Shown in pieces: positions 62,063-64,000 of a stretch of 64,000 bases of DNA. The stretch lies in the NCBI GenBank assembly GCA_001298545.1, contig LJCX01000030.1, positions 682,001 through 746,000 of the forward strand, given 5' to 3'. Position numbers and translations under genes: made by a program. Source of the DNA: Actinobacteria bacterium OV320 (GTDB taxonomy: Bacteria > Actinomycetota > Actinomycetes > Streptomycetales > Streptomycetaceae). Under the pieces are notes generated by a model. The model did not search any database and was not told the origin of the DNA. It saw only the letters and a list, made by a program, of their open reading frames with translations. Within the stretch, counting starts at the first letter, position 1; every line of letters begins with the position of its first letter.

Positions 62063-62784
62063 TGCTCCATCGGTGCGGCGCTCACTGCTTGCGCGCCTGC
62101 GCTTCGACCATGCCGGTCGAGGTTTCCATAAATTCCACAGTCCGCCGTAGTCCGAACAGTCTCAGAAGAAGTAGACAGTGAAGGCATCGAGGTCCTTAGA
62201 GAGCCAACGTGAAATCTCGTGACCTTACGTTTCCGGATTACTCCGAAAACACTTTTTACAGGTCCGGATCCCACCGGGACGCTCCAGAACAAAGTACTGA
62301 CTCGCCCGGGTGGGCAGGCGCGCTGCTCGTGTGCCGCAAGGTGTTCCACGACGTGCTGGGCGACCAGCCCCACCAGATCGACCGCAGGCGAAGTCGGCCA
62401 GCCCCCGCAAGCCGCCCTACCCCGGTGTCACCCCGATCTCCCTCCGCGTCACCGGCGGGCAGGGGCGGTGTGTGCACCGTTAGCCGGGCGCCCAGTAGGA
62501 GGCCGCTTTTGAGGTGTCACTGTCCCGGGCAACGCCATGATCACGGCACCACCCCGCCATGGCCGCGCAAGACGGCCAGCAACCGTACGCGCCCGCGAAC
62601 TGGTTGTGGGCAAAGCGAAAGGCCGTGAGGACGCCGGGCAGAAAGGAGGCTTGAAACCTCCTCGCCGGGTTGGGGAGACGGGCGGTTCGGCCTCTGCGGA
62701 GGCAGTATCGCCCGTATCGCCCGTACCCTTCGTGGTGTCTACGGCGTCACATAGCGGGCGCCGAACCACTGGAGGCAACACCTC

Positions 62785-63807
62785 GTGCTGATTGCTCAGC
62801 GTCCGTCACTGACCGAAGAGGTCGTCGACGAGTTCCGCTCCCGGTTCGTGATCGAGCCGCTGGAGCCGGGCTTCGGCTACACCCTCGGCAACTCCCTGCG
62901 CCGTACGCTCCTGTCGTCGATTCCCGGTGCTGCTGTCACCAGCATCCGCGTCGACGGCGTTCTGCACGAGTTCACCACCGTGCCGGGTGTCAAGGAAGAC
63001 GTCACCGACCTGATCCTCAACATCAAGCAGCTGGTCGTCTCCTCGGAGCACGACGAGCCGGTCGTGATGTACCTGCGCAAGCAGGGCCCGGGTCTGGTCA
63101 CCGCCGCCGACATCGCGCCCCCGGCCGGTGTCGAGGTGCACAACCCCGACCTCGTCCTCGCCACGCTCAACGGCAAGGGCAAGCTGGAGATGGAGCTCAC
63201 GGTCGAGCGTGGCCGCGGTTACGTCTCCGCCGTGCAGAACAAGCAGGTGGGCCAGGAGATCGGCCGTATCCCGGTCGACTCGATCTACTCGCCGGTGCTG
63301 AAGGTCACGTACAAGGTCGAGGCGACCCGTGTCGAGCAGCGCACCGACTTCGACAAGCTGATCGTCGACGTCGAGACCAAGCAGGCCATGCGTCCGCGTG
63401 ACGCCATGGCGTCGGCCGGTAAGACCCTGGTCGAGCTGTTCGGTCTGGCCCGCGAACTCAATGTCGACGCTGAAGGCATCGACATGGGCCCGTCCCCGGT
63501 GGACGCCGCCCTCGCCGCCGATCTGGTCATGCCGATCGAGGAGCTGGACCTCACCGTTCGGTCGTACAACTGCCTCAAGCGTGAGGGCGTCCACTCCGTG
63601 GGTGAGCTCGTGGCACGCTCCGAGGTCGACCTCCTCGACATCCGCAACTTCGGTGCGAAGTCCATCGACGAGGTCAAGGAGAAGCTCGCCAGCATGGGCC
63701 TGAGCCTCAAGGACAGCCCGCCCGGATTCAACCCGACTGCCGCTACCGACTCCCCCGGCGCCGACAACGACGCGGGCGCGGGTTTTATGGAGACCGAGCA
63801 ATACTGA
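62785..63807 (+). CDS. rpoA: RNA polymerase alpha subunit, solitary extra copy
   Basis: A protein of 340 aa, full length. The N-terminal dimerisation domain (IEPLEPGFGYTLGNSLRRTL) and C-terminal domain (ELDLTVRSYNCLKREGVHSV, DLLDIRNFGAKSIDEVKEKL) are intact, and the end GFMETEQY matches the Streptomyces form. GTG 62785 lies nine bases after GGAGG. The normal neighbours rpsD (upstream) and rplQ (downstream) are absent; a tRNA fragment and non-coding DNA flank it instead. It is therefore likely an accessory paralogue that could assemble into RNA polymerase. Differences from the form I remember lie mainly in the last third. Function is inferred. Confidence 0.92.
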   Translation: MLIAQRPSLTEEVVDEFRSRFVIEPLEPGFGYTLGNSLRRTLLSSIPGAAVTSIRVDGVLHEFTTVPGVKEDVTDLILNIKQLVVSSEHDEPVVMYLRKQGPGLVTAADIAPPAGVEVHNPDLVLATLNGKGKLEMELTVERGRGYVSAVQNKQVGQEIGRIPVDSIYSPVLKVTYKVEATRVEQRTDFDKLIVDVETKQAMRPRDAMASAGKTLVELFGLARELNVDAEGIDMGPSPVDAALAADLVMPIEELDLTVRSYNCLKREGVHSVGELVARSEVDLLDIRNFGAKSIDEVKEKLASMGLSLKDSPPGFNPTAATDSPGADNDAGAGFMETEQY

Positions 63808-63888
63808 ACGCTCCACTGCGCCTGTCATAGAGAACCTCGCGTACGGGGACATGAGAACCTCCACGCTGTTCTCTGCCCGCAGAGACTG

Positions 63889-63972
63889 GCCAAGGCCGTC
63901 CTGCGGGACCGTGCAGTCACCGGCTGGCTGGCGCCGCAGGCCCCCGCCGACCAGCAGGCAGGCCGCCGCTGA
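63889..63972 (+). pseudogene. Possible 3' gene fragment after rpoA
   Basis: A short frame reads AKAVLRDRAVTGWLAPQAPA then DQQAGRR and TGA, with coding-like third positions and no start. It could be the tail of a lost gene. The rest of 63808-64000 shows nothing I can assign. Confidence 0.3.
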
Positions 63973-64000
63973 TCGGGCGGGCAGCGCCTGACGTGCGGAG

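Noticed and set aside
62209..62628. Frame reading ALLVCRKVFHDVLGDQPHQ between the tRNA fragment and rpoA
   Set aside because: Most of the frame is Arg/Pro/Ser-rich and unlike coding sequence; no motif or clear start. Not supportable as a gene.
62806..63864. A 352-codon frame on the - strand opposite rpoA
   Set aside because: Antisense shadow of a highly conserved gene; no family resemblance.

Overview
The window is very high-GC actinobacterial DNA, most probably Streptomyces: GTG/TTG starts, strong third-position GC bias, many tandem-DUF317 proteins, and a full-length RNA polymerase alpha subunit of Streptomyces type at the right end. It reads as accessory DNA (integrated conjugative element, linear-plasmid segment or stacked genomic islands) rather than core chromosome. 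No integrase, replication initiator or catalytically intact relaxase is present, so the element boundaries lie outside or have decayed.

Region 1 (about 0.4-26.7 kb, almost all + strand) is a tightly packed transfer-type block. Many neighbours overlap by ATGA or GTGA. It holds DUF317 proteins, a MoxR-type AAA+ ATPase paired with a protein carrying both an HExxH motif and a vWA domain, a relaxase-like protein without its histidines, a VirD4/TraG-type coupling protein, and paired winged-helix proteins. About a dozen small proteins are built from two recurring modules: a '...GF...GY.V..D' module and a helical module. Unrelated proteins in this block repeatedly end in a Pro/Ala-rich linker plus Arg-rich tail. 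Several genes lack any ATG/GTG/TTG start and seem to begin at ATT, ATC or CTG behind a good ribosome-binding site. Several paralogues are broken by frameshifts. The block ends with an alpha/beta hydrolase, a PP-loop (PAPS-reductase-fold) protein, a C5-cytosine methyltransferase and a tandem DnaB N-terminal-domain protein.

Region 2 (26.7-30.4 kb) is a lower-GC island on the - strand. It has four genes (a HEVGH metalloprotease-like protein, a small soluble protein, a three-TM protein and an unknown). It is bounded by a diverged ~90-bp inverted repeat and a ruined IS5-family transposase. Region 3 (30.7-35.5 kb) holds three adjacent paralogues sharing an N-terminal domain I do not recognise.

Region 4 (35.7-54.7 kb) is a DNA phosphorothioation defence island. 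The - strand carries sspA-sspB-sspC-sspD and an SspE-like DUF262/DUF1524 effector, with the wreck of a second SspE-like N-terminus between them. Diverging from sspA is a helicase / GHKL ATPase / phospholipase-D operon, a plausible second effector module comparable to SspFGH. It is followed by a double-HTH protein, another PP-loop protein and, nearby, a phosphorothioation-associated methyltransferase.

Region 5 (54.9-64 kb) mixes two Nudix hydrolases, two APH-fold kinase-like proteins, a membrane-anchored Mrr-type nuclease, an archaeal-type aspartyl-tRNA synthetase preceded by a T-box riboswitch, a PD-(D/E)xK/DUF5655 nuclease, a 5' tRNA-Arg fragment and a solitary extra rpoA. The duplicated core functions (AspRS, RpoA) beside defence genes suggest a resistance or backup role, which is inference.

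All family assignments are by eye from motifs; no database search was possible.
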